The notes under the pieces: model-generated
Seen by the model: the letters and a program-made list of their open reading frames with translations, nothing else
The model's database searches: none
Told to the model about the DNA's origin: nothing
Shown: piece by piece, positions 1 through 6,151 of the stretch
How the letters are laid out: every line of letters starts with the position of its first letter
Position numbering within the stretch: the stretch's first letter is position 1
Assembly (NCBI GenBank): GCA_964468815.1
Contig: CAYXWN010000056.1
Span: 1 to 6,212 of the forward strand
Direction of reading: 5' to 3'
DNA length: 6,212 nucleotides
From: UMGS621 sp964468815
GTDB taxonomy: Bacteria; Bacillota; Clostridia; Christensenellales; Borkfalkiaceae
Position numbers and translations under genes: made by a program

Positions 1-14
1 TTTTTTACCTCTTA

Positions 15-51
15 AGATGGTAATTAGAAAAATCCCTAATTATACCCATCT
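15..51. repeat. Imperfect inverted repeat upstream of the relP-like promoter
   Basis: AGATGG (15-20) pairs with CCATCT (46-51), and TAATTAG (21-27) pairs with CTAATTA (36-42). This gives 13 bp interrupted by a 3-nt bulge (43-45), with an 8-nt loop. A T-run follows at 62-68, but it lies 10 nt past the stem, too far for a classical intrinsic terminator. It could be the end of an upstream unit, a protein-binding dyad, or chance in AT-rich DNA. The function is not known. Confidence 0.4.
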
Positions 52-100
52 AAAAAGGGCGTTTTTTTGAAAAAACAGAAAAATCTGCCGTGTAAAATCG

Positions 101-128
101 TTGACAGCGACAAAGTGTTTGTGATAAA
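101..128 (+). promoter_or_regulatory. Sigma-A-type promoter of the four-gene operon
   Basis: A perfect -35 box TTGACA (101-106) is followed by a 16-nt spacer and GATAAA (123-128) as the -10. An upstream TG at 120-121 gives an extended -10 (TGT then GATAAA). The predicted start near 134-136 leaves a leader of about 40 nt before the ATG at 177. It is the only convincing promoter before the relP-MarR-ABC-ABC cluster. The exact -10 register is uncertain. Confidence 0.65.
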
Positions 129-143
129 CTTAACCTCGTTAAG
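129..143. promoter_or_regulatory. Candidate operator: inverted repeat at the operon start site
   Basis: The sequence CTTAACCTCGTTAAG is a perfect 6-bp inverted repeat with a 3-nt centre, directly after the -10 box and covering the expected transcription start. A repressor bound here would block transcription. The MarR-family gene in the same operon is the natural candidate, since such regulators usually control their own operon through short palindromes. The link to MarR is inference from position only. Confidence 0.45.
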
Positions 144-176
144 CATTTTCCAAGTGAATAATTAAAGAGGGGAATT

Positions 177-896
177 ATGGAAGAACTCAATCAAACGGTC
201 TTCGATTCGTCCGACGCTTTATCCGGGAGCGGACTGATCGAAGTGATGCAATTGCCGGAGGGGCAAGATAAGGTTACGGACGCCATCGACCGGTTTAAGG
301 ATATGATGTTTAAATACAATTCCGCGATGTGCACGTTAAAAACGCGGTTTGAAATTCTGAACGATGAGTTTCGCGTGCTCAATAACAGCACGCCCATTCA
401 CGGCATTAAGTCCAGACTGAAAAAGCCCAAGAGCATTATGGAAAAACTTTTGCGCAAGGGATATCCGCTGACCTTTGAATCCATCGAGGAGAATTTGAAC
501 GACGTCGCCGGCGTGCGCATTATCTGTTCGTTTATCGAGGATATTTACGAGATCGCCGGTATGCTCGGAATGCAAGATGATATCGAAGTATTAGACGTGC
601 GCGATTATATCGCTTCGCCCAAGAAGAACGGGTATCGCAGTTTGCATTTAATCGTCGCCGTGCCTGTCTATTTTTCCGATCAAAAGCATATGTACAAGGT
701 AGAGGTGCAGATTCGTACCATTGCGATGGATTTTTGGGCGAGCCTCGAACATCAGATGAAGTATAAAAAGGAGATCGAAAAGGCCGCGATGATTTCGGCT
801 GAATTAAAATCGTGTGCGGAGCAGATCGCGCAAATCGACGAGCGTATGCAGGGAATTCGGAGAAAGATCTGCGGAGGCGTGAACTACGATGAATAG
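177..896 (+). CDS. relP: Small alarmone synthetase, RelP/YwaC type ((p)ppGpp synthetase)
   Basis: A 239-residue cytoplasmic enzyme expected to transfer pyrophosphate from ATP to GDP or GTP, making ppGpp or pppGpp. It is a single-domain synthetase with no hydrolase, TGS or ACT domains. Visible motifs are the ATP-binding segment SRLKKPKSIMEK (79-90), AGVRI (111-115), the G-loop-region stretch from R142 to H157 including NGYRSLH, and EVQIRT (176-181), whose E176 matches the catalytic Glu139 of B. subtilis RelQ. The segments CSFIEDIY and IAMDFWASLEH match my recollection of B. subtilis YwaC better than RelQ. Residues of the RelQ allosteric pppGpp site are mostly replaced, which also fits RelP. 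The N-terminus is about 30 residues longer than in RelQ. The ribosome site AAAGAGGGG (164-172) supports the ATG at 177. The stop overlaps the next start by 8 nt. Family certain, subfamily likely. Confidence 0.92.
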   Translation: MEELNQTVFDSSDALSGSGLIEVMQLPEGQDKVTDAIDRFKDMMFKYNSAMCTLKTRFEILNDEFRVLNNSTPIHGIKSRLKKPKSIMEKLLRKGYPLTFESIEENLNDVAGVRIICSFIEDIYEIAGMLGMQDDIEVLDVRDYIASPKKNGYRSLHLIVAVPVYFSDQKHMYKVEVQIRTIAMDFWASLEHQMKYKKEIEKAAMISAELKSCAEQIAQIDERMQGIRRKICGGVNYDE

Positions 897-1341
897 AGAG
901 AATCTTTCCGAACTGTTCTTTTTCATTAAACGGTGGCGACGGGTTGCCGTCGCGGCGCGTATGGACGATCTCTCTTCGGGAGAAATCGAAGTGTTGGGAG
1001 TGGTTTTTTTCTGTCAAAACGCGCACAATGCAAGTATCTCCGAACTTGCGGAGTGGATGGACGTATCTCTTCCAGCCGTATCGCGCGCGGTCGGTAAATT
1101 GGAAGAAAAGGGGTGCGTCGTTCGCGTAGGGGACGACGCTGATCGCCGTAACGTATCCGTCGCGTTGACCGATCACGGTCGCGCGCTGTTTCGGAAAGCG
1201 AAAGGGGCGTTCGAGCAGTTTTTCCGTCGCGTTCTGGGGTATTTGGACGAGGACGAGCAACGGGAATTCTTTCGTTTGAGCGAAAAGTTTGCGGAGGGAA
1301 TGAGAGTAGAGTTGAAGAAAGAACAAGAGGAGGCTTTATGA
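889..1341 (+). CDS. MarR-family winged-helix transcriptional regulator
   Basis: A 150-residue protein with the MarR layout: a dimerisation helix, a winged helix-turn-helix, then long C-terminal dimerisation helices. The helix-turn-helix spans about 49-75 (SISELAEWMDVSLPAVSRAV, then the KLEEKG turn). The wing spans 82-94 and carries the hallmark D-x-R-R (D84/D85, R86, R87) followed by VSVALTDHGRAL. These proteins usually repress nearby efflux genes and release DNA on binding a small phenolic or drug-like ligand. Here the gene sits between the alarmone synthetase and two exporter genes, overlapping both, so it most likely controls the whole operon, itself included. GGAGG (873-877) lies 11 nt before the ATG. 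C42 and C76 are present, but nothing shows redox sensing. The ligand cannot be predicted. Confidence 0.9.
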   Translation: MNRENLSELFFFIKRWRRVAVAARMDDLSSGEIEVLGVVFFCQNAHNASISELAEWMDVSLPAVSRAVGKLEEKGCVVRVGDDADRRNVSVALTDHGRALFRKAKGAFEQFFRRVLGYLDEDEQREFFRLSEKFAEGMRVELKKEQEEAL

Positions 1342-3068
1342 TCAAACTTTTGAAGCGTTTTCGCCCTATTGATTGGGTGTTAACCGTTTTGATTTTGCTG
1401 ATTACCGTAGCACAGGTATGGTTCGATCTCGAATTACCGTCGTATACGTCAAGCATTATCAATGAAATTTCCAATCCTGCCGCCACGGTCGGTTCTGTTC
1501 TGACCATCGGCGGAGAAATGTTGCTTTTGGCGTTCGGCAGTATGGCGTGTTCGATGATAATCGGATTGATTGCCGCTTACGTTTCCGCGCATTTTTCGTA
1601 TTCGTTAAGAGGGGACGTTTACCGCAAGGTAGAGCCCTTTTCCGCAGAAGAGATCAATCGTTTTTCGACGGCGAGTTTGATAACGCGTTCCACGAACGAT
1701 ATTCAGCAAGTGCAAATGGCGGTCGTCGTGGTGTTACGTATGGCGATTTCCGCGCCGATCACGGCGGTATGGGCGGTGATTCGGATTCAAAAGGCGAGCA
1801 CGGAACTGACGATCGCGACGGCGATTGCGTTGTGCGTTTTGATTGCGGTGCTTATTTCGATCTTTGTCATCGTAATGCCGAAATTCAAGATCGTTCAACG
1901 GTTGATTGATCGGTTGAACGGCGTCACGCGTGAAAACCTGACCGGACTTCGCGTCGTGCGCGCCTATAACGCGGAAGATTATCAAGAGGAAAAGTTCAAA
2001 AAGGTGAACGAGGACGTCACGCGCGTGAATCTTTTCACTAACCGCGTGATGGGAATCATGAGCCCGTTTATGATGTTGGTGATGAACGCGATCACGTTGA
2101 CGATTTATTGGTTAGGCGCATCTTTGATCAATGCCGGTTCGCTTAAGTTTGCGGTCATGGCGTCTTTTTCGCAACTTGCCATGCAAGTGTTGATGGCGTT
2201 CATGATGCTGACGATGCTCTTAATTATGCTTCCTCGTGCGAGCGTTTCGGCAAAGCGAATCAACGAGGTGTTGGAAACGGAGAATAAAATCGTCGATCCC
2301 GATCAATCGCTTCCGTTTACGGAACGGGCGACGGTGGAATTTCGCAACGTTTCTTTCCGCTATCCGGATGCGGACGGTTACGTGTTGAAAGATATTTCTT
2401 TCCGCGCGAACGCCGGCGATACCGTGGCGTTTATCGGTGCGACGGGCGCGGGCAAATCGACGCTTTTGAATTTGATTCCCCGTTTTTACGACGCAACCGA
2501 AGGCGAAGTTTTTGTGGACGGCGTGAACGTAAAAAAAGTAAAGCAACGGGATTTGCGCGAACGGATCGGGTACGTGCCGCAGAAAGGAACGCTGTTTTCG
2601 GGTTCGGTTTCGTCCAATATCGGATACGGCGGCGTCGAACGGGAGGAAACAATCCGCGCGGCGGCAGAAGTCGCGATGGCGGACGAGTTCGTCGAAAAAA
2701 TGGAAGAGGGGTATGATTCGCATATTTCGCAAGGCGGAAAGAACGTTTCGGGCGGACAAAAGCAACGGCTTTCCATCGCGCGTGCGGCGGCGATCGAACC
2801 GGAGATCTTTCTCTTTGACGATTCTTTTTCCGCGTTGGATTACAAAACCGATCGCGAAGTGCGGCGGCGGTTAAAAGAATATACGAAGGACGCGACGTCT
2901 TTAATCGTCGCTCAGCGGATCGGTACGATCAAGGACGCCGATCTCATCATTGTGTTGGATTGCGGCGTCGCGGTCGGAAAGGGAACGCATGAGGAATTGT
3001 TGCAGAATTGTTCCGTCTATCGCGAAATCGCGCTTTCGCAACTTTCCGAGGAGGAACTTGGGTTATGA
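1338..3068 (+). CDS. ABC exporter half-transporter with degenerate ATPase site (heterodimer subunit A)
   Basis: A 576-residue inner-membrane half-transporter: a six-helix membrane domain (hydrophobic stretches near 12-32, 56-80, 126-147, 155-180, 236-262, 276-300), then a nucleotide-binding domain from about 332. Walker A is GATGAGKS (367-374), the Q-loop Gln is Q415, the signature is VSGGQ (470-474) and Walker B ends at D494. The residue after D494 is D495 where active sites carry Glu, and the switch His of the H-loop is Gln (Q526, in IVAQRIGT). The same two changes occur in TM287, the non-catalytic-site partner of the heterodimeric exporter TM287/TM288. It therefore probably works with the next gene product, with one hydrolysing site per dimer. 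The ATG overlaps the MarR stop as ATGA and follows a strong AGGAGG at 1328-1333. Substrate unknown; multidrug export is the usual role. Confidence 0.93.
   Translation: MIKLLKRFRPIDWVLTVLILLITVAQVWFDLELPSYTSSIINEISNPAATVGSVLTIGGEMLLLAFGSMACSMIIGLIAAYVSAHFSYSLRGDVYRKVEPFSAEEINRFSTASLITRSTNDIQQVQMAVVVVLRMAISAPITAVWAVIRIQKASTELTIATAIALCVLIAVLISIFVIVMPKFKIVQRLIDRLNGVTRENLTGLRVVRAYNAEDYQEEKFKKVNEDVTRVNLFTNRVMGIMSPFMMLVMNAITLTIYWLGASLINAGSLKFAVMASFSQLAMQVLMAFMMLTMLLIMLPRASVSAKRINEVLETENKIVDPDQSLPFTERATVEFRNVSFRYPDADGYVLKDISFRANAGDTVAFIGATGAGKSTLLNLIPRFYDATEGEVFVDGVNVKKVKQRDLRERIGYVPQKGTLFSGSVSSNIGYGGVEREETIRAAAEVAMADEFVEKMEEGYDSHISQGGKNVSGGQKQRLSIARAAAIEPEIFLFDDSFSALDYKTDREVRRRLKEYTKDATSLIVAQRIGTIKDADLIIVLDCGVAVGKGTHEELLQNCSVYREIALSQLSEEELGL
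3049..3054 (+). promoter_or_regulatory. Ribosome site that fixes the start of the second ABC gene
   Basis: AGGAGG lies inside the end of the preceding ABC gene, 10 nt before the ATG at 3065. The frame stays open upstream to an ATG at 3008, but that start has no comparable site and would add 19 residues not typical of the family. The ATG at 3065 also gives the common ATGA stop-start overlap. Confidence 0.75.
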
Positions 3069-4873
3069 GTCAAAATCATGCGCGTCCGAGCGGCGGCCCG
3101 ATGCGGCGCGGCGGCTTCGAAAAGCCGAAAAACTTTAAGGCATCTATCAAACGGCTGATTCTATTTTTGAAGCCGCATTTTCTCACGATTGTCATCGCGC
3201 TGTTGTTTACGGCGGCGGCTACCGTTTTGAGCGTGTTAGCCCCCGGTTACGTGAACGATATCACGAATGAAATTTACGTTTCCGTATTAGGACTTCCGAT
3301 CGACATGAAAGCGGTTACTCGAATCGGCGTCACGCTTTTGATCTTTTACGGTGCGGGATTTTTGCTGAATTACGCGCAGTCTTTTTTGATGGCAGGCGTT
3401 AACCAGAAAACTTCTAAGCGTATGCGGAATTTGATTTCCGAAAAGATCAATCGCGTTCCGTTGAAGTATTTCGATACGCGCAGTTACGGGGACGTTCTCT
3501 CTCGCGTAACGAACGACGTCGATACGATCGGGCAGACCTTGAACCAAAGCGTCAGTACGTTGATTTCTTCGAGCATTATGCTAGTTGGCGTATTGATCGC
3601 AATGTTCGCGACGCGTTGGGAAATGGCGTTAACCGCTCTCGTTACCGTTCCGTTCGGCATGATCTTTATTTTTGCGATCGTGCGCGTTTCTCAAAAATAT
3701 TTCGTCGGACAACAAAAATACCTCGGCGAGTTGAACGGGCAGATCGAAGAAACTTATTCGGGGCAAACCGTCGTAAAGGCGTTCAATGCGGAATCGCGCG
3801 TGCAGAGCGCGTTTGACGAAACCAATCAAAAACTCTTCCAAAGCGCGTGGAAGTCGCAGTTTTTGTCCGGACTTATGATGCCGCTCATGACGTTTATCGC
3901 CAATTTGGGGTACGTCGCGGTGGCGGTCGTCGGCGTTCTGCTCTTTATTAATAATTCGCTTTCCGAACCGGGCGTGATTTTATCCTTTTTCATCTACGTG
4001 CGGCTGTTTCAAAATCCGATCAATCAATTGGCGCAGGTTGCGAATAACTTGCAATCGACCGCCGCGGCGGCGGAACGCGTCTTTGAATTTTTAGACGAGC
4101 CGGAGCAGACGGACGAAAGCGAAAAACCGTCCGCAATCGCGGACGTGCGCGGTAGAGTGGAGTTCCGTCACGTGCGGTTCGGTTATACGCCCGAGCGCGA
4201 GATCATTCACGATTTTTCTGCGGTCGTCGAGCCGGGGCAGAAAGTCGCGATCGTCGGACCGACGGGTGCGGGAAAGACGACGATGGTCAATCTGTTGATG
4301 CGCTTTTACGAGGTAAACGGCGGAGAGATCCTCATTGACGGCGTTCCGATCCGTTCCGTAAAGAGGGAAGCCGTTCGGACGCTCTTCGGCATGGTGTTGC
4401 AAGATACGTGGCTGTTTGATGGGACGATTCGGGAAAACGTTTCGTATGCCAAGCAGGACGCGACGGCGGAGGAGATCGAACGCGCGTGCAAGGCGGCGAA
4501 CGCCGATCACTTTATTCACACGTTTGCCGGCGGATACGATATGGTTTTGGACGACGAAACCAACCTTTCCGGCGGACAACGACAGTTGTTGACCATCGCG
4601 CGCGCAATGGTTCAAAACAGCCCGATGTTGATTTTGGACGAAGCGACGTCCAACGTCGATACGCGCACCGAACAGTTGATACAAGACGCGATGGATCGTT
4701 TAACGTCCGGCAGAACGAGTTTTGTGATCGCGCATCGGCTTTCTACGATCAAGAATGCGGACCTCATTCTCGTCATGAAGGACGGCAACATTATCGAGCA
4801 GGGGAAACACGAAACGTTGCTTGCGCAAAACGGATTTTACGCATCGCTTTATAACAGTCAATTTGAATCGTAA
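3065..4873 (+). CDS. ABC exporter half-transporter with canonical ATPase site (heterodimer subunit B)
   Basis: A 602-residue half-transporter. A polar, Gly/Arg-rich N-terminal tail (about 1-25, SGGPMRRGGFEKPKNFK) precedes six predicted membrane helices (about 35-60, 86-110, 165-182, 187-208, 270-295, 302-320). The nucleotide-binding domain runs from about 363: Walker A GPTGAGKTT (398-406), Q-loop Q446, signature LSGGQ (501-505), Walker B MLILDE (521-526) with catalytic E526, D-loop SNVD (529-532), switch H557 in IAHRLST. All catalytic residues are intact, unlike the preceding gene, so this subunit should supply the hydrolysing Walker A/B site of a TM288- or BmrD-like heterodimer. Its signature keeps LSGGQ; TM288, as I recall it, has a changed signature. 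Gly/Arg-rich tails before a KPKNFK-like segment are common in clostridial members. It is the last gene before a hairpin terminator. Substrate not predictable. Confidence 0.94.
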   Translation: MSQNHARPSGGPMRRGGFEKPKNFKASIKRLILFLKPHFLTIVIALLFTAAATVLSVLAPGYVNDITNEIYVSVLGLPIDMKAVTRIGVTLLIFYGAGFLLNYAQSFLMAGVNQKTSKRMRNLISEKINRVPLKYFDTRSYGDVLSRVTNDVDTIGQTLNQSVSTLISSSIMLVGVLIAMFATRWEMALTALVTVPFGMIFIFAIVRVSQKYFVGQQKYLGELNGQIEETYSGQTVVKAFNAESRVQSAFDETNQKLFQSAWKSQFLSGLMMPLMTFIANLGYVAVAVVGVLLFINNSLSEPGVILSFFIYVRLFQNPINQLAQVANNLQSTAAAAERVFEFLDEPEQTDESEKPSAIADVRGRVEFRHVRFGYTPEREIIHDFSAVVEPGQKVAIVGPTGAGKTTMVNLLMRFYEVNGGEILIDGVPIRSVKREAVRTLFGMVLQDTWLFDGTIRENVSYAKQDATAEEIERACKAANADHFIHTFAGGYDMVLDDETNLSGGQRQLLTIARAMVQNSPMLILDEATSNVDTRTEQLIQDAMDRLTSGRTSFVIAHRLSTIKNADLILVMKDGNIIEQGKHETLLAQNGFYASLYNSQFES

Positions 4874-4879
4874 CGCTTT

Positions 4880-4919
4880 ATCCCCGAATCCGTTTTTCGC
4901 GTTTCGGGGATTCTTTATT
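4880..4919 (+). terminator. Intrinsic terminator of the exporter operon
   Basis: ATCCCCGAA (4880-4888) pairs perfectly with TTCGGGGAT (4903-4911) around a 14-nt loop, and the T-rich tail TCTTTATT follows. It begins 6 nt after the stop codon of the second ABC gene. The tail is interrupted, so termination may be partial. Confidence 0.7.
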
Positions 4920-4937
4920 GCGGCGGAATTTATTTGA

Positions 4938-4966
4938 TTGACAATTTTTTCCGTTCGTGGTATTTT
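4938..4966 (+). promoter_or_regulatory. Sigma-A-type promoter of the YitT-family gene
   Basis: A perfect TTGACA (4938-4943), an exact 17-nt spacer and TATTTT (4961-4966, four of six consensus bases) lie just after the operon terminator. The predicted start near 4973 gives a leader of about 74 nt, so the YitT gene is its own transcription unit. Confidence 0.65.
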
Positions 4967-4972
4967 TATTAA

Positions 4973-5029
4973 GGGCGATGCGAAAAATATCGTGCATGCC
5001 CGAATGAAATAATTTCTCCCGTTCGGGGC
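4973..5029 (+). promoter_or_regulatory. Structured 5' leader with mutually exclusive hairpins
   Basis: Hairpin 1 starts at the predicted transcript end: GGGC (4973-4976) pairs with GCCC (4998-5001) and ATGC (4978-4981) with GCAT (4994-4997), with G4977 bulged. Hairpin 2 pairs CCCGAA (4999-5004) with TTCGGG (5022-5027). Both need 4999-5001, so they cannot form together. A third option pairs CCC (5018-5020) with GGG (5025-5027). It matches no riboswitch class I recognise. Regulation is an inference from pairing alone. Confidence 0.35.
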
Positions 5030-5046
5030 AGAATAACGAGTAGAAC

Positions 5047-5925
5047 GTGAAAAAAATACTTTCTTGGAAAAACATTGCGAAATTTCTAGTGATAACGCTC
5101 GGCAGTATGATCGGCGGTTGCGGTATAGCGCTCTTTTTAGAGCCCCATAATCTTGCGCCCGGCGGCGTTTCGGGAATCGCAATCATTTTGGCGAATTTCA
5201 TTCCCGTTTCGACGGGAATTATCGTCTTGTGCCTGAACGTCCCCTTGTTGATCGTGGGGTTGATTAAATTCGGGAAGGAATTTCTCTTTTCCACCGTATA
5301 TGCCACGATTATTTTTTCTCTTTCGATTGACGGCTGTAATTGGTCTTTCGGCTCGCTGATACCGCCTACGCAGGATTTATTGTTGTCCTCGCTGTTCGGC
5401 GGCGCTCTGTCCGCCGTTGGACTCGGTTTGGTGTTTCGCAACGGCTGCACGACGGGCGGAACGGATATTATTGTAAAATTGTTGCGTTCTCGTTACCGCC
5501 ATATCAAGACGGGTGCTTTGTTTTTGTGCGTCGACTTGGTAATCGCGATTGTTTCCGGGATCGTTTTTCGCAATATCGAAATCGTTTTATACGCGAGCGT
5601 TGCGATCGTCGTCAGCGGGCTCGTGATGGATTTTGTGATCTACGGGGGAAACGAGGCAAAACTCGTGTTTATCGTCAGCGATTGTTACGAGGAAATTGCC
5701 GGACGCGTCTTAAAAGAATTGGATATCGGCGCGACGTATCTGAACGGTTCTGGTGCTTATACGAATCGGGAAAAGAAAATCGTGATGGTAGCGATAAAAA
5801 AACATTTATATCCCAATTTGAGAGATATCGTAAAAGATCTCGATCCGAGCGCATTCATGATCGTTTCGAGCGCGAAAGAAATTTACGGCGAGGGCTTTCA
5901 AGACCATCTCAAAGAAGAGGTGTGA
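5047..5925 (+). CDS. YitT-family membrane protein (YitT membrane domain plus DUF2179)
   Basis: A 292-residue integral membrane protein. Hydrophobic segments lie near 11-32, 42-52, 56-76, 80-94, 110-131, 156-175 and 177-199. The family signatures APGGVSGIA (37-45) and GCTTGGTD (133-140) are both present. After about residue 203 comes a soluble domain of the DUF2179 type, including GATYLNGSGAY (228-238) and KKIVMVAI (243-250), ending with SSAKEIYGEGF (274-284). Length and domain order match full-length family members, which are common in Firmicutes, often in several copies, with no firmly established substrate. The GTG start is preceded by an in-frame TAG at 5041-5043, so it is the most upstream start possible. 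The next in-frame ATG, at 5107, would cut into the first helix. The ribosome site is poor (only GAG near 5038). It is transcribed separately from the exporter operon, with no evident functional tie. Confidence 0.9.
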   Translation: MKKILSWKNIAKFLVITLGSMIGGCGIALFLEPHNLAPGGVSGIAIILANFIPVSTGIIVLCLNVPLLIVGLIKFGKEFLFSTVYATIIFSLSIDGCNWSFGSLIPPTQDLLLSSLFGGALSAVGLGLVFRNGCTTGGTDIIVKLLRSRYRHIKTGALFLCVDLVIAIVSGIVFRNIEIVLYASVAIVVSGLVMDFVIYGGNEAKLVFIVSDCYEEIAGRVLKELDIGATYLNGSGAYTNREKKIVMVAIKKHLYPNLRDIVKDLDPSAFMIVSSAKEIYGEGFQDHLKEEV

Positions 5926-5944
5926 CGAACTATGCTCAAATTGC

Positions 5945-5973
5945 TTGCGTTTTTTCGTAAAATAGGGTAAAAT
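5945..5973 (+). promoter_or_regulatory. Weak promoter-like sequence after the YitT gene
   Basis: TTGCGT (5945-5950), a 17-nt spacer and TAAAAT (5968-5973, five of six -10 bases) could start a transcript near 5980 reading toward the tRNA gene. The -35 matches only three of six bases and the surroundings are AT-rich, so chance is a real alternative. No credible gene lies between here and 6152; the spacer holds only short AT-rich dyads. Confidence 0.25.
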
Positions 5974-6102
5974 AAAAAAGAATCGAGGGCAAGTTTTATA
6001 GATTTTTTTGAAATCCATGTCGAATTGATTCAGTAAACTGTTTGGGACGGCATAAGCGACTTTTGCAGATAAAAGAAAAGCGTTTTTCCGTTTTTACTCA
6101 CG

Positions 6103-6130
6103 TTTTGAAGGGCGAAATTTTTCGCATAAT
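6103..6130 (+). promoter_or_regulatory. Possible tRNA-proximal promoter
   Basis: CATAAT (6125-6130) matches five of six -10 bases and would start transcription about 15 nt before the tRNA. The best -35 at a 16-nt spacing, TTTTGA (6103-6108), is poor. A short hairpin, GCGAA (6112-6116) with TTCGC (6121-6125), overlaps it. Confidence 0.25.
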
Positions 6131-6151
6131 TTTTACAATTTCATTATTTGC

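Noticed and set aside
39..44. TATAAT on the minus strand as a divergent promoter
   Set aside because: No -35 box occurs at 16-18 nt spacing (only an A-run on that strand), and no minus-strand gene begins downstream within the window.
532..1326. 264-codon open frame on the minus strand across the synthetase and MarR genes
   Set aside because: Its translation is Arg/Ser/Pro-rich with no domain, and it is antisense to two well-supported genes. It is a by-product of codon bias in the real frames.
3008..3064. Upstream ATG that would extend the second ABC gene by 19 residues
   Set aside because: No ribosome site precedes it and the added residues do not look like the family. AGGAGG at 3049 and the ATGA overlap favour 3065.
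5932..5970. 12-codon open frame (ATG CTC AAA ...) after the YitT gene with AAGAGG upstream
   Set aside because: Too short to support by itself, and the AAGAGG lies in the YitT coding end. Likely chance.
5806..6018. 70-codon minus-strand open frame at the end of the YitT gene
   Set aside because: Mostly antisense to the conserved DUF2179 region, with biased Phe/Lys composition from AT-rich DNA and no ribosome site seen.
6018..6024. TGTCGAA, identical to a Spo0A box core
   Set aside because: A 7-base match is expected about once or twice in a window of this size counting both strands. There is no gene start or second box nearby.
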